From Azorhizobium doebereinerae UFLA1-100 (GTDB taxonomy: Bacteria; Pseudomonadota; Alphaproteobacteria; Rhizobiales; Xanthobacteraceae), in NCBI RefSeq assembly GCF_000473085.1, contig NZ_AXBA01000012.1, positions 56,924 through 120,923 of the forward strand: DNA of 64,000 nt, read 5' to 3'. The notes below the pieces were generated by a model, which was not told the DNA's origin, made no database searches, and was given only the letters and a program-made list of their open reading frames with translations. How positions within the stretch are numbered: the first letter of the stretch is position 1; every line of letters starts with the position of its first letter. This document shows, piece by piece, positions 51,591 through 61,522 of this stretch. A program made the position numbers and the translations under genes.

Positions 51591-52547
51591 TCAGTTCTTC
51601 GGCGCGGCCGGCGCAGCCGGGGTCGCGGGCGCAGCCGGGGTCGCGGGCGCAGCCGGGGCGGCCGGCGCCGCGGGCGTGGCAGGCGCCGCCGAGGTCTTCT
51701 CGATCTTGGCGTCGGCGCGCAGCTTGGTCACCAGATCCGACTGCGACTTGCGGATCAGGTACTGGTCGATCTGGTCCGACACCTGCTCGAAGCTCGGCAC
51801 CGGCTTCTGGCGCTTGTCCTCGACCTTGATGACGTGCCAGCCGAACTGGGTCTTCACCGGGTCCGACACCTGGCCCTTGTCGAGCTTGAAGGCGGCTTCG
51901 GCGAATTCCGGCACCATCTGCTCCTTGGTGAAATAGCCCAGGTCACCGCCGTCCTCGGCGCTGTCCTTGGAATTCTCCTTGGCGAGCTTGGCGAAATCGG
52001 CGCCGGCCTTGGCCTTGGCGGCGATCTCCTTGGCCTTGGCCTCGGTCTCAACCAGGATGTGACGGGCGTGGACCTCTTCCTCGGGCTTCGTCTGCTTGAC
52101 GAACTCGTCATAGGTCTTGCGCTTGGCCTCTTCCGTGACCGCCTTCTTGGCCTCGGCGCCCATCAGCGTCTCCATCAGCGCCTTGGTGCGCAGATAGTTC
52201 ATCTTGGCCTGGAACTCGGGGGTCTGGTCGAGCTTCTGCGCCTGGGCGGCCTGCGCCAGCAGCGTCATGTCGGTGAGGAAGGACAGGATGTATTCCTTGC
52301 GCGCCTCGCCCTGCACCTGCGGCAGGCCGGCGCCGATATCCTCTTCCGCGATGGCCAGTTCGCTGGCACGGACCGGGGCCCCGTTGACCGTCTCCAGCAC
52401 CGGATCGCTGCCGGCCGGCTGGGCCGCGGGGGCGCTCGCCGCCGGCGGAGTGGCGCTCGGCGCCGAGGTCTGGGCGGACGCCGGGCCGCTGAAGGCAAAA
52501 GCGGTGAGAGCGACCGCCAAAGCGGCGGTGGGAGCGGTACGCATCAT
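51591..52547 (-). CDS. periplasmic peptidyl-prolyl isomerase (parvulin/PpiC)
   Basis: The 318-residue protein has a signal peptide (ending FSGPASAQ), an Ala/Pro linker, a SurA-like N-terminal helical region, and a parvulin domain: VHARHILVETEAKAKEIAAK, ADFAKLAKENSKDSAEDGGDLGYF, FGWHVIKVEDKR. It would help fold outer-membrane or secreted proteins. The C-terminus has AAPATPAAPAAP repeats encoded by an 18-base tandem repeat (51610-51663). ATG 52547 (or 52544) is used; an upstream ATG at 52568 lacks a ribosome site. Confidence 0.9.
   Translation of the reverse strand: MMRTAPTAALAVALTAFAFSGPASAQTSAPSATPPAASAPAAQPAGSDPVLETVNGAPVRASELAIAEEDIGAGLPQVQGEARKEYILSFLTDMTLLAQAAQAQKLDQTPEFQAKMNYLRTKALMETLMGAEAKKAVTEEAKRKTYDEFVKQTKPEEEVHARHILVETEAKAKEIAAKAKAGADFAKLAKENSKDSAEDGGDLGYFTKEQMVPEFAEAAFKLDKGQVSDPVKTQFGWHVIKVEDKRQKPVPSFEQVSDQIDQYLIRKSQSDLVTKLRADAKIEKTSAAPATPAAPAAPAAPATPAAPATPAAPAAPKN
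51610..51663. repeat. 18-base tandem repeat in the parvulin gene
   Basis: Three copies of an 18-base unit beginning GGCGCAGCCGGGG (51610, 51628, 51646; the third diverges at its end) encode the Ala/Pro tail. Copy number may vary among strains. Confidence 0.85.
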
Positions 52548-52902
52548 GGGATCCAGTGTCCTTCGCATTACGGTTCGCCGTAGCGGGCGGCACCCTTGCG
52601 CAGCTTGATTCCTCTGGCAAGGGGGCTTTCTTGAGGCGGCGCAACCATTCGCAAGCCATGGACATGCGTGAGCGCGCGCGTTTCTTCTTGTGAATCAAGG
52701 CGGACCGCGTCTCTTATTAAATGTTGGACAGCTTGGCCCCGGCTTTCGGGCACGCATCCCGCCATTTCCCGCGCCGGGGGCCTTCCGCTTCCCGCCGCAA
52801 CGCTGTATAAGGCGCGCCTCTCAATCGAGATGATGGTTTCGCATGCCTGCGCGAACCGCCGCGGCAGGCATTGGCACTTGGACGTTTCCTGGAGTTTGGA
52901 CG
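52548..52902. other. 355-base divergent gap upstream of rpmF
   Basis: No gene is seen. ATGCCTGC (52843-52850) and GCAGGCAT (52864-52871) form a perfect 8-bp stem in the rpmF leader, 31 bases before its ATG. No confident promoter was found by eye. Confidence 0.55.
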
Positions 52903-53088
52903 ATGGCTGTCCCGAAGAGAAAAACCTCGCCGTCCCGCCGCGGCATGCGCCGCTCGGCCGACGCGCTGAAGCAGCCCACCTATGTGGAAGACAAGGACTC
53001 GGGCGAGCTGCGCCGCCCGCATCATCTGGACCTGAAGACCGGCATGTATCGCGGTCGCCAGATCCTGAAGGCGAAGACCGAAGCGTGA
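52903..53088 (+). CDS. 50S ribosomal protein L32
   Basis: The 61-residue protein [20 protein letters not shown]... is bL32, with the alphaproteobacterial end [12 protein letters not shown] and no zinc-binding cysteines. GGAG precedes ATG 52903. It is monocistronic, without the DUF177 or plsX neighbours common elsewhere. Confidence 0.98.
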   Translation: MAVPKRKTSPSRRGMRRSADALKQPTYVEDKDSGELRRPHHLDLKTGMYRGRQILKAKTEA

Positions 53089-53092
53089 TCTG

Positions 53093-53114
53093 CGGGCCTG
53101 ATTCTCCAGGCCCG
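53093..53114 (+). terminator. possible rpmF terminator
   Basis: CGGGCCT (53093-53099) pairs with AGGCCCG (53108-53114), four bases after the stop. T-run is absent. More hairpins follow at 53134-53160 and 53203-53225 in a gap without genes (53115-53385). Confidence 0.45.
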
Positions 53115-53388
53115 ACCGATCTTGCAGCTTGATCCTGCCGGGCGCTTTGCCGCCCGCAGGCCCGTGCGACGCGCCGCCACGGCGCGTGCCGTGGAATTGA
53201 ACGCGCAGGCGCCTTTGGCCTGCGCGCGGCGCGTGCCGCTTACGGCCGAAGTCCGAAAACTGGCGCGCGTGCGCGCATTCGGACGCGCCATGACTTTTTA
53301 ACCGGCATATGTGACCCATTGCGCCGACCTTTGCACGGCTGGGCGCTTCGGTGCCGGCCTTGCGCGGTATCCGCCCAAGGAGCCCATG

Positions 53389-53793
53389 ATGCTGACGCCC
53401 ATCCCGCTGCTGATCATTCCGCTTGCGATCTACAATATCCTTGCGTTCATCACTCCGGGACTCGATTGGCGTAGCACCATCGCCACCTTCGCCCTGCCCT
53501 CAGGTGCCGCGTGGCAGATCAATCTCGGCGAGATCTTCGTCGCCCTCAGCCTGCTGATCCTGTTCTTCGAGCTGATCAAGGCGACCCGGATCTCGTCCCG
53601 GTCGATCATCGACCACATGCTCTCGCTGCTGTTGCTGATCGCCGCCATCGTGGAATTCCTGATGGTCCCGCAGGCCGGCACCAGCGTGTTCTCGCTGCTG
53701 ATCTGCGTGATGCTGCTGGACGTGCTCACCGGCTTTTCCGTCTCCATCCGCGTCGCCCAGCGCGATGTCGCGCTCACTCCGCCCGATGCCTGA
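53389..53793 (+). CDS. four-helix membrane protein of unknown function
   Basis: The 134-residue protein has about four membrane helices: PIPLLIIPLAIYNILAFI, LGEIFVALSLLILFFELI, MLSLLLLIAAIVEFLMVP and VFSLLICVMLLDVLTGFSV. It is conserved-looking in layout, but I do not recognise a named family. AAGGAG ends six bases before ATG 53389, or three before ATG 53386; the former is preferred. The next gene follows after 156 bases. Confidence 0.7.
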   Translation: MLTPIPLLIIPLAIYNILAFITPGLDWRSTIATFALPSGAAWQINLGEIFVALSLLILFFELIKATRISSRSIIDHMLSLLLLIAAIVEFLMVPQAGTSVFSLLICVMLLDVLTGFSVSIRVAQRDVALTPPDA

Positions 53794-53949
53794 CGCCAAG
53801 CGGCTCCCCACGCCTGCCGGCGCGGCTTCCGCCGGCGCCCTCGCCCGCTCACCGGCAGGATGTGTTCCGGGTGGCCTTTGCACGCCCTGCAACCGGGGTA
53901 GAATGGTATCTCTTTGGGGTACCCTCTTGAAGGATGCAGGGGTGACGCG

Positions 53950-55656
53950 GTGAGCGGACGCAGGACCAAGCCTCTGGCGACCGCGTCCGGCATGATCGGG
54001 GGCCGGCCGCCCGCCCGCCTCGACACGCTGGACGGGACCCTTGCGGCCCTCAGCGCGACGAAGTGCGCCGTGTATCGCTGGGACCTGCGGTCGGACCAGA
54101 TCGACTGGAGCCCGAACGCCGCCGAAATCTTCGGCGCCGACGCCCTGCACCACCTCTCCACCGGCGCCGCCTTCCGCAAGGCCGGGGGCCTCGCTCCCGC
54201 GGGAGCCTCCCGCGCACCTGCCGCGGCACCGCCCGAGGGCACGCCCTACGAATCCACCCTCCGGCTGCAGCTGTCCCCCGGCGACCCGCCGGCGTGGGCG
54301 CTCGACCAGGGGCGGTGGTTCGCTGCGCCCGACGGTGGCCCGGCCGTTGCCGTGGGCACCGTCCATCTGCTGCCGTACGGCAGCGGGCGCCTGTCGGGCG
54401 GCGCGCTCGACCCGCTCACCGGCGCTCCCACCCGCCGGCACCTGGGGGAGGCGCTGGCCATCCTGCCTCGCGGCCCGGCGGCGCGCTGGGCGCTGATGCT
54501 CGTCGGTCTCGACGATCTCGGCCGCATCAACGACCGCTTCGGCTTCGACGCCGCCGACCGCGTGCTCGTGGCGCTGGCCGACCACCTGCGCCGCTGCATC
54601 AAGCCGGAGAACCTGCTGATCCGCTTCTCCGGCAACAAGTTCGCCGTCGTGCTGGACGACATGGATCCCGCCGGCCTTCTCGCCTTCGGCGAAGCGATGA
54701 TCGAGGACATCCGCAAGACGCTGCTGCCCATCGGGGACGGCCAGATTCCCGTCAGCGCCACCATCGGCGCCATCACCGCGCCGCAGGACGCCATCGGCCC
54801 GGACGAGATCATCGCCCGCCTGCAGCAGGCCCACGAATACGCCAAGCGGCGGGGCCGGGGGCGCTTCTTCCTGGAGACCCGCTCCAACCGCGAGGATACC
54901 CGCCGGCTCGTCAATCTTCGGATGGCCGACGAGATTGTCCAGGCGATGGAGCAGGACCAGATCACCCTGGCCTTCCAGCCGGTGGTCCGCGCCGGCGACC
55001 GCACGCTCGCCTTCAGCGAGGCCCTAGCCCGCATCGCGCCCGAGCGCGGCGGGCACCGCTATTCCGGCCATCGCCTGGTGGCGGCCGCCGAGGCGCTGGG
55101 GCTGATGGGCGGGCTCGACCGGCGTGTGCTTGAAAAGGCCGTCGCGGCGATGAGGCAGGACCCGGAGCTGCGCCTGTCGGTGAACGTCTCCGCCGCATCC
55201 ATCTCCGACGAGCAGTGGATGCGCCTGTTCCAGCGCAATGTGGACGCCAGCGTGGGGCCGCGACTCATCCTGGAGCTCACCGAGACGGTGGCCGTGGACC
55301 ATCTGCCGGCGGCGCGGCAGTTCATCGCCAATGTGCGCAAGTCCGGCGCCCGCATCGCCATCGACGACTTCGGCGCCGGGGCCACCTCGTTCCGCAACCT
55401 GCGCAAGCTCGACGTGGACCTGGTGAAGATCGACGGCAGCTTCGTGCGCAACATGACGCATTCGCCGGACGACCAAGCGTTCGTCCGGGCGCTGCTGACC
55501 CTGGCCCGGCAACTGGGCATCCAGACGGTGGCGGAATGGGTGCAGAGCGAAGAGGTCGCGGCGCCGCTGCTGGCCTGGGGCTGCGATTATTTCCAGGGCG
55601 AGCTCAGCGGCCTCGCGCGGCCGTTCGCTCCGCCCAATCCCGCGCCCGGCCCCTGA
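53950..55656 (+). CDS. PAS-like/degenerate GGDEF/EAL protein
   Basis: The 568-residue protein has an N-terminal PAS-like region (CAVYRWDLRSDQIDWSPNAAEIFG), a GGDEF-fold domain whose signature is SGNKF instead of GG(D/E)EF, and an EAL domain. The EAL part has FSEALARI, SVNVSA, LELTETVA, AIDDFGAG, VKIDGSF and YFQG, so most catalytic residues are kept, although the usual AEGVE reads AEWVQ. It is probably a cyclic-di-GMP phosphodiesterase with an inactive, perhaps GTP-binding, GGDEF part. GTG 53950 is the likely start. It is followed convergently by phaR. Confidence 0.85.
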   Translation: MSGRRTKPLATASGMIGGRPPARLDTLDGTLAALSATKCAVYRWDLRSDQIDWSPNAAEIFGADALHHLSTGAAFRKAGGLAPAGASRAPAAAPPEGTPYESTLRLQLSPGDPPAWALDQGRWFAAPDGGPAVAVGTVHLLPYGSGRLSGGALDPLTGAPTRRHLGEALAILPRGPAARWALMLVGLDDLGRINDRFGFDAADRVLVALADHLRRCIKPENLLIRFSGNKFAVVLDDMDPAGLLAFGEAMIEDIRKTLLPIGDGQIPVSATIGAITAPQDAIGPDEIIARLQQAHEYAKRRGRGRFFLETRSNREDTRRLVNLRMADEIVQAMEQDQITLAFQPVVRAGDRTLAFSEALARIAPERGGHRYSGHRLVAAAEALGLMGGLDRRVLEKAVAAMRQDPELRLSVNVSAASISDEQWMRLFQRNVDASVGPRLILELTETVAVDHLPAARQFIANVRKSGARIAIDDFGAGATSFRNLRKLDVDLVKIDGSFVRNMTHSPDDQAFVRALLTLARQLGIQTVAEWVQSEEVAAPLLAWGCDYFQGELSGLARPFAPPNPAPGP

Positions 55657-55759
55657 ACCGGGCTGGCCGGCGCGCATGGCCGGGCTCCCGCGCGGCCGAC
55701 ATCGCAACAGCGGACGGGCAGGCGGGAGCAGCGGGCACCCCGCCACCCCCGCGCCGTGC

Positions 55760-56365
55760 CTACTGGCCGCTGCCTTCCGGCTTCGACACCAGCTTCTCCA
55801 GCTTCTGCTGCATGTCGGCCATCTGCCGCTTGAGCACGTCCAGCTCATCGGTGGTGCTGGCCGCCGGCGCGGGCGTCGCGGGCGGGGTGGCCGTGACCTC
55901 CGTGGCGGGCGTGTCGCCCTTGAACGGCAGGAACATGTTGAAGGCCTGCTCGAACACTTCCATGTTCCGCCGCACCTGGTCCTCGAAGCCACCGAAGGGC
56001 GTGCCCGTGATGGTCTTGGCCACGTGGTCGCGCATCCGGCCCTGCTCCTTGGTGAAGCTCTCGATGGACATCTCGAGATAGCGCGGAACCATCATCTGCA
56101 TGCTGTCGCCGTAAAAACGGATGATCTGCCGCAGGAAGGCGATGGGAAGAAGATTCTGGCCTTTGTTTTCCTGTTCAAAAATGATCTGCGTCAGCACGGA
56201 ATGCGTAATGTCGTCGCCATTCTTCGCATCATAAACAACGAAATCTTCGCCCTCTTTCACCATATTGGCGAGGTCTTCGAGCGTCACATAGGTGCTCGTG
56301 CCGGTGTTATAGAGGCGGCGATTTGCGTATTTCTTGATGGTGACTGGCTCTTGCGTCTTAGCCAT
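55760..56365 (-). CDS. PHB synthesis repressor PhaR
   Basis: The 201-residue protein has the PHB/PHA accumulation regulator domain (VTIKKYANRRLYNTGTSTYV, TLEDLANMVKEGEDFVVYDA) and the following PHB_acc region (QMMVPRYLEMSIESFTKEQ). PhaR binds PHB granules and DNA and represses phasin and related genes. ATG 56365 (MAKTQEPV) is typical; a GTG 36 bases upstream is less likely. It is divergent from phaA, the usual arrangement. Confidence 0.95.
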   Translation of the reverse strand: MAKTQEPVTIKKYANRRLYNTGTSTYVTLEDLANMVKEGEDFVVYDAKNGDDITHSVLTQIIFEQENKGQNLLPIAFLRQIIRFYGDSMQMMVPRYLEMSIESFTKEQGRMRDHVAKTITGTPFGGFEDQVRRNMEVFEQAFNMFLPFKGDTPATEVTATPPATPAPAASTTDELDVLKRQMADMQQKLEKLVSKPEGSGQ

Positions 56366-56501
56366 TGTCCGGTCATCCGTTTTTCCCTTGGGCGCTGTCA
56401 CGTTAGAACCTTTCCGGCAGCGCGGCTACCACTTTGTGTGCGGCGCGGGCGGCCGATGATGCGGCGCGGCCGCCCACAAAACCGCTGATCTGGATCATTG
56501 A

Positions 56502-57755
<1,254 letters not shown>

Positions 57756-57765
57756 CAGGGCGCGA

Positions 57766-57791
57766 CGCGGCCGCACCCGCGGCCGCGTTTT
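57766..57791 (+). terminator. terminator between phaA and phaB
   Basis: CGCGGCCGC (57766-57774) pairs with GCGGCCGCG (57779-57787) around ACCC, followed by TTTTCCC. It would reduce read-through into phaB. Confidence 0.78.
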
Positions 57792-57902
57792 CCCAGATGA
57801 CACCGTTGCTTTGCTAGAAGCCCGAAAAGCGCTCGGATCATCCGCGCGCCAAGGCGGCTCGTTGACCGTCGCAGGGGCTCATACGGGGAGAGGGAGGCAG
57901 GA

Positions 57903-58625
57903 ATGGCACGCGTTGCTTTGGTCACGGGGGGTACGCGCGGGATCGGGGAAGCCATCTCGATCGCGCTGAAGGACAAGGGCTACACGGTCGCGGCCAATTA
58001 CGCCGGCAACGATGCCGCGGCGCAGGCCTTCACCGAGAAGACCGGCATTCCCGCCTTCAAGTGGGACGTTTCCGATTTCGAGGCCTGCAAGGCCGGCGTC
58101 GCCAAGGTGGAAGCCGAGCTCGGCCCGGTGGAAATCCTCGTCAACAACGCGGGCATCACTCGCGACGCCACCCTGCACCGCATGAGCCTGGAGCAGTGGA
58201 ACGCGGTCATCAACACCAACCTGAACTCGGCCTTCAACATGTGCCGGCAGGTGATCGAGGGGATGCGCGCCCGCAAGTTCGGCCGCATCGTCTGCATCTC
58301 CTCCATCAACGGCCAGAAGGGCCAGTTCGGCCAGACCAACTATTCCGCCGCCAAGGCCGGCGAGATCGGCTTCGTCAAGGCGCTGGCGCAGGAGAGCGCG
58401 GCGCTGGGCATCACGGTGAACGCCATCGCCCCCGGCTACATCGCCACCGAGATGGTGCGCGCGGTGCCGGAGGACGTGCTGAAGAAGATCATCTCCACCA
58501 TCCCCGTCGGCCGCCTCGGCGAGCCGGAGGACATCGCCCGCTGCGTCGCCTTCCTGGCGGCAGACGACGCCGGCTTCATCACCGGCTCGACGCTCACCGC
58601 CAACGGCGCCCAGTACATCACCTGA
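57903..58625 (+). CDS. acetoacetyl-CoA reductase PhaB
   Basis: The 240-residue SDR has TGGTRGIG (residues 8-15), NNAGITRDATLHRM, the catalytic YSAAKAG and the PhaB-specific PGYIATEMVRAVP. It reduces acetoacetyl-CoA to (R)-3-hydroxybutyryl-CoA with NADPH. GGGAGGCAGGA precedes ATG 57903. With the terminator upstream it may have its own promoter in the 147-base gap. The PHB synthase gene phaC is not in this window. Confidence 0.96.
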   Translation: MARVALVTGGTRGIGEAISIALKDKGYTVAANYAGNDAAAQAFTEKTGIPAFKWDVSDFEACKAGVAKVEAELGPVEILVNNAGITRDATLHRMSLEQWNAVINTNLNSAFNMCRQVIEGMRARKFGRIVCISSINGQKGQFGQTNYSAAKAGEIGFVKALAQESAALGITVNAIAPGYIATEMVRAVPEDVLKKIISTIPVGRLGEPEDIARCVAFLAADDAGFITGSTLTANGAQYIT

Positions 58626-58677
58626 GCCCGATTCGCCGAGCGGGCCGGCATCGACCGACCGCCGCCGATCAGCATCT

Positions 58678-58717
58678 GACCGCCCGGCTGGCCCGTCCGC
58701 CGGGCGGTCCCGTTTTT
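58678..58717 (+). terminator. strong terminator of phaB
   Basis: GACCGCCCGGC (58678-58688) pairs with GCCGGGCGGTC (58699-58709), followed by a run of five T (58713-58717). Confidence 0.92.
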
Positions 58718-58792
58718 GGCGCCGCGGGTTGACCGGCGGACCAAGCGGCGCCATTCCTGCGCCCTCTCCCTGAGCGACGGCGCCCCTCTTCC

Positions 58793-59683
58793 ATGGCAGA
58801 TGTCTCCCGCCCCGGCATACAGTCGGCATCGACCCGCATCGGCCTCATCGCCATCCTGCTCTGGGCGACCCTGGCGCTCTCCACCGCCGCCACCGGCGCG
58901 GTGCCGCCCTTCCTGCTCACCGCGCTGACCTTTTTTGTCGGCGGGCTGGTGGGCCTTGTCGCCGCCCTGCGCGGACCAGGGCTCGGCGTCTTCCGCCAGC
59001 GGCCCATGGCCTGGGTGCACGGCGTGGGCGGGCTGTTCGGCTACCATTTCGTCTATTTCACCGCCCTGAAGCTGGCGCCGCCGGCGGACGCCGGCCTCAT
59101 CGCCTATCTCTGGCCGCTGCTCATCGTGCTGATGTCCGCCCGCCTGCCCGGCGCCCGGCTCCGGGCCGCGCACGTGGTCGGCGCGCTGATGGGGCTGGCC
59201 GGCACGGTGGTGCTGCTGCTCGGCAAGGGCGGCTTCTCCGGCTTCGAGATGCGCTTCCTGCCGGGCTATGTGGCCGCGCTCGCCTGCGCGGTCATCTGGT
59301 CGGTCTATTCGGTCACCTCGCGCCATTTCAGCGACGTGCCGACGGAAGCGGTGGGCGGCTTCTGCCTCGTCACCGCGGTCCTGGCGGGCCTCTGCCACCT
59401 GGTGGCGGAACCCGCGATCTGGCCGCAGGGCGCCGGGCAATGGGCCGCCGTGGTGGCGCTGGGCATCGGCCCGGTGGGCATCGCCTTCTACGCCTGGGAC
59501 ATCGGCATGAAGCGCGGCGACGTGCGCCTGCTCGGGGTCGCCTCCTATGCCGCGCCGGTGCTGTCCACGCTGCTGCTGGTGCTTACCGGCTTTGCATCCG
59601 CCACCTGGTCGCTGGCGCTCGCCTGCGCGCTCATCGTCGGCGGCGCAGCGCTGGCGGCGCGCGCCGGACGCGGCGGGACGTGA
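58793..59683 (+). CDS. EamA/DMT-family transporter
   Basis: The 296-residue protein has ten membrane helices in two EamA halves (IGLIAILLWATLALSTAATG; FLPGYVAALACAVIWSVYSV). GYHFVYFTALKLAPPADAGLIAYLWPLLIVL and FYAWDIGMKRGDVRLLGVASYAAPVLST resemble YddG, the aromatic amino acid exporter. The substrate is not certain. ATG 58793 lies 76 bases after the phaB terminator. Confidence 0.87.
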   Translation: MADVSRPGIQSASTRIGLIAILLWATLALSTAATGAVPPFLLTALTFFVGGLVGLVAALRGPGLGVFRQRPMAWVHGVGGLFGYHFVYFTALKLAPPADAGLIAYLWPLLIVLMSARLPGARLRAAHVVGALMGLAGTVVLLLGKGGFSGFEMRFLPGYVAALACAVIWSVYSVTSRHFSDVPTEAVGGFCLVTAVLAGLCHLVAEPAIWPQGAGQWAAVVALGIGPVGIAFYAWDIGMKRGDVRLLGVASYAAPVLSTLLLVLTGFASATWSLALACALIVGGAALAARAGRGGT

Positions 59684-59772
59684 GACCGCAACGCGGCGGA
59701 GCTTGTCATTCCTGGCCCGAGCCTTTAGCACTCCGCGCCAAATAAGACTGAACAACCCAAGGATCCTTCCCC

Positions 59773-60885
59773 ATGGCAACCCACAAGCTCCTGCTCCTCG
59801 CCGGCGACGGCATCGGCCCCGAAGTGATGGCCGAGGTGAAGCGCGTCATCGGCTGGCTGGAGGCGCGGGGCATCGCCGCCTTCGCGGTGGAAGAGGATCT
59901 GGTGGGCGGCTGCGCCTATGACGCGCACGGTGCCGCCATCTCGGATGCCGCCATGGAGCGCGCCAAGGCGGCGGACGCCATCCTGCTCGGCGCCGTGGGC
60001 GGCCCGAAGTGGGCGAACGTGCCCTATGAGGCGCGCCCGGAAGCCGGCCTGCTGCGCCTGCGCAAGGAACTCGCCTTGTTCGCCAACCTGCGCCCGGCCC
60101 TGTGCTATCCGGCGCTGGCCGACGCCTCCTCGCTGAAGCGCGAAGTGGTGGAAGGCCTCGACATCCTGATCGTGCGCGAGCTGACCGGCGGCGTCTATTT
60201 CGGCGAGCCCAAGACCATCCTGGACCTGGGCAACGGCCAGAAGCGCGCCATCGACACCCAGGTGTACGACACCTACGAGATCGACCGCATCGGCCGCGTC
60301 GCGTTCGAGCTGGCCCGCACCCGCCGCAACAAGGTGACCTCGTCGGAGAAGCACAATGTGATGCGCTCGGGCGTGCTGTGGAAGGAAGTCATCACCGCCC
60401 TGCACGCCAAGGACTATGCGGACGTGGAGCTGGAGCACCAGCTCGCCGATTCGCTCGCCATGCAGCTGGTGCGCTGGCCCAAGCAGTTCGACGTGATCGT
60501 CACCGACAACCTGTTCGGCGACATCCTCTCCGACATCGCCTCCATGCTCACCGGCTCGCTCGGCATGCTGCCCTCCGCCTCGCTGGGCGCGGTGGACCCG
60601 GCCACCGGCAAGCGCGCCGCCATGTATGAGCCAGTGCACGGCTCGGCCCCGGACATCGCCGGGCGCGGCATCGCCAATCCCATCGCCATGATCGGCTCGC
60701 TCGGGATGGCGCTGCGCTATTCCTTCGGCCTCGGCGAGGTGGCGGACAAGATCGACGCCGCCATCGCCGGCGTGCTCGCCGCCGGCCACCGCACGGCGGA
60801 CATCCGCGCCCCCGGCGGCCCAATCGTCGGCACGCAGGACATGGGCGCGGCCATCGTCGCCGAGCTGGACAAGCTCTCCGCCTGA
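59773..60885 (+). CDS. 3-isopropylmalate dehydrogenase LeuB
   Basis: The 370-residue enzyme of leucine synthesis has [54 protein letters not shown], the catalytic Tyr in [10 protein letters not shown] and the NAD-binding [20 protein letters not shown]. It oxidises and decarboxylates 3-isopropylmalate. It stands alone, followed by a bidirectional terminator. Confidence 0.97.
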   Translation: MATHKLLLLAGDGIGPEVMAEVKRVIGWLEARGIAAFAVEEDLVGGCAYDAHGAAISDAAMERAKAADAILLGAVGGPKWANVPYEARPEAGLLRLRKELALFANLRPALCYPALADASSLKREVVEGLDILIVRELTGGVYFGEPKTILDLGNGQKRAIDTQVYDTYEIDRIGRVAFELARTRRNKVTSSEKHNVMRSGVLWKEVITALHAKDYADVELEHQLADSLAMQLVRWPKQFDVIVTDNLFGDILSDIASMLTGSLGMLPSASLGAVDPATGKRAAMYEPVHGSAPDIAGRGIANPIAMIGSLGMALRYSFGLGEVADKIDAAIAGVLAAGHRTADIRAPGGPIVGTQDMGAAIVAELDKLSA

Positions 60886-60910
60886 ACGGCGTTCAAGGCG
60901 TGAGAAAACG

Positions 60911-60937
60911 AGCCGGGCCGCGAGGCCCGGCTTTTTC
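60911..60937. terminator. bidirectional terminator after leuB
   Basis: AGCCGGGCC (60911-60919) pairs with GGCCCGGCT (60924-60932) around GCGA. T-runs lie on both outer sides (CTTTTTCTTT on plus; CGTTTTCTC on minus), so it also serves the convergent ferredoxin gene. Confidence 0.92.
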
Positions 60938-60951
60938 TTTGCCTGGTGGCC

Positions 60952-61305
60952 TCAGATCCGCGGCACGATGACCAGCCGCTCCACCAGCGCCCCGCCGACC
61001 AGATGGGTCGAGACGATCTCGTCGATGTCCTCGGGCGTGCGCGGCTGGTACCAGACGCCTTCGGGATAGACCACCATGATCGGCCCGGCCTGGCAGAAGC
61101 TCATGCAGCCGGCGGCAGTCATCACGATGTCTCGCTGGCCGGCGGCCTCGATCTGTTTGCCGAGCCGCTCCCACAGGGGCTGGGCGCCGGCGGCGCCACA
61201 GCTGCCGCGCGGATGGGTCGGCGGGCGCTGCTGGAAACAGGCGAACACGTGCCGCTTGTAGACCTGCGGGACGTCGGTGAGCTCAAGGGTGGCCGTCTCG
61301 GTCAT
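60952..61305 (-). CDS. thioredoxin-like [2Fe-2S] ferredoxin
   Basis: The 117-residue protein is a thioredoxin-fold [2Fe-2S] ferredoxin (Shethna-type). It has ligand cysteines in HVFACFQQRP and RGSCGAAG and a second pair in AAGCMSFCQAGP, followed by VVYPEGVWYQPRTPEDIDEIV. Its redox partner is unknown. The start MTETATLE at 61305 is chosen over the longer frame. Confidence 0.92.
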   Translation of the reverse strand: MTETATLELTDVPQVYKRHVFACFQQRPPTHPRGSCGAAGAQPLWERLGKQIEAAGQRDIVMTAAGCMSFCQAGPIMVVYPEGVWYQPRTPEDIDEIVSTHLVGGALVERLVIVPRI

Positions 61306-61473
61306 GGAGGGTCCTGGTTCTGCGCAGACAGGGAAGCTGGAACGATTCAAGGATTGTGCCGCCGTCCGCCGCAGAAGCTATCCCACTGTCTCACCAGCCA
61401 TTTTCACGCGCTCCACACCTGCTGTCCGCCGCGCCGGACGAAAGCCGACACATGGCCTGTCGCATCCGGCGCA

Positions 61474-61501
61474 AAGAAAAGGGCGCCCGAAGGCGCCCTT
61501 T
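61474..61501 (-). terminator. terminator of the sulfate-binding protein gene
   Basis: AAAGGGCGCC (61478-61487) pairs with GGCGCCCTTT (61492-61501) around CGAA. The minus strand continues TTTTCTTTG. Confidence 0.9.
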
Positions 61502-61522
61502 CGATGCGGCGATCGCACCCGC

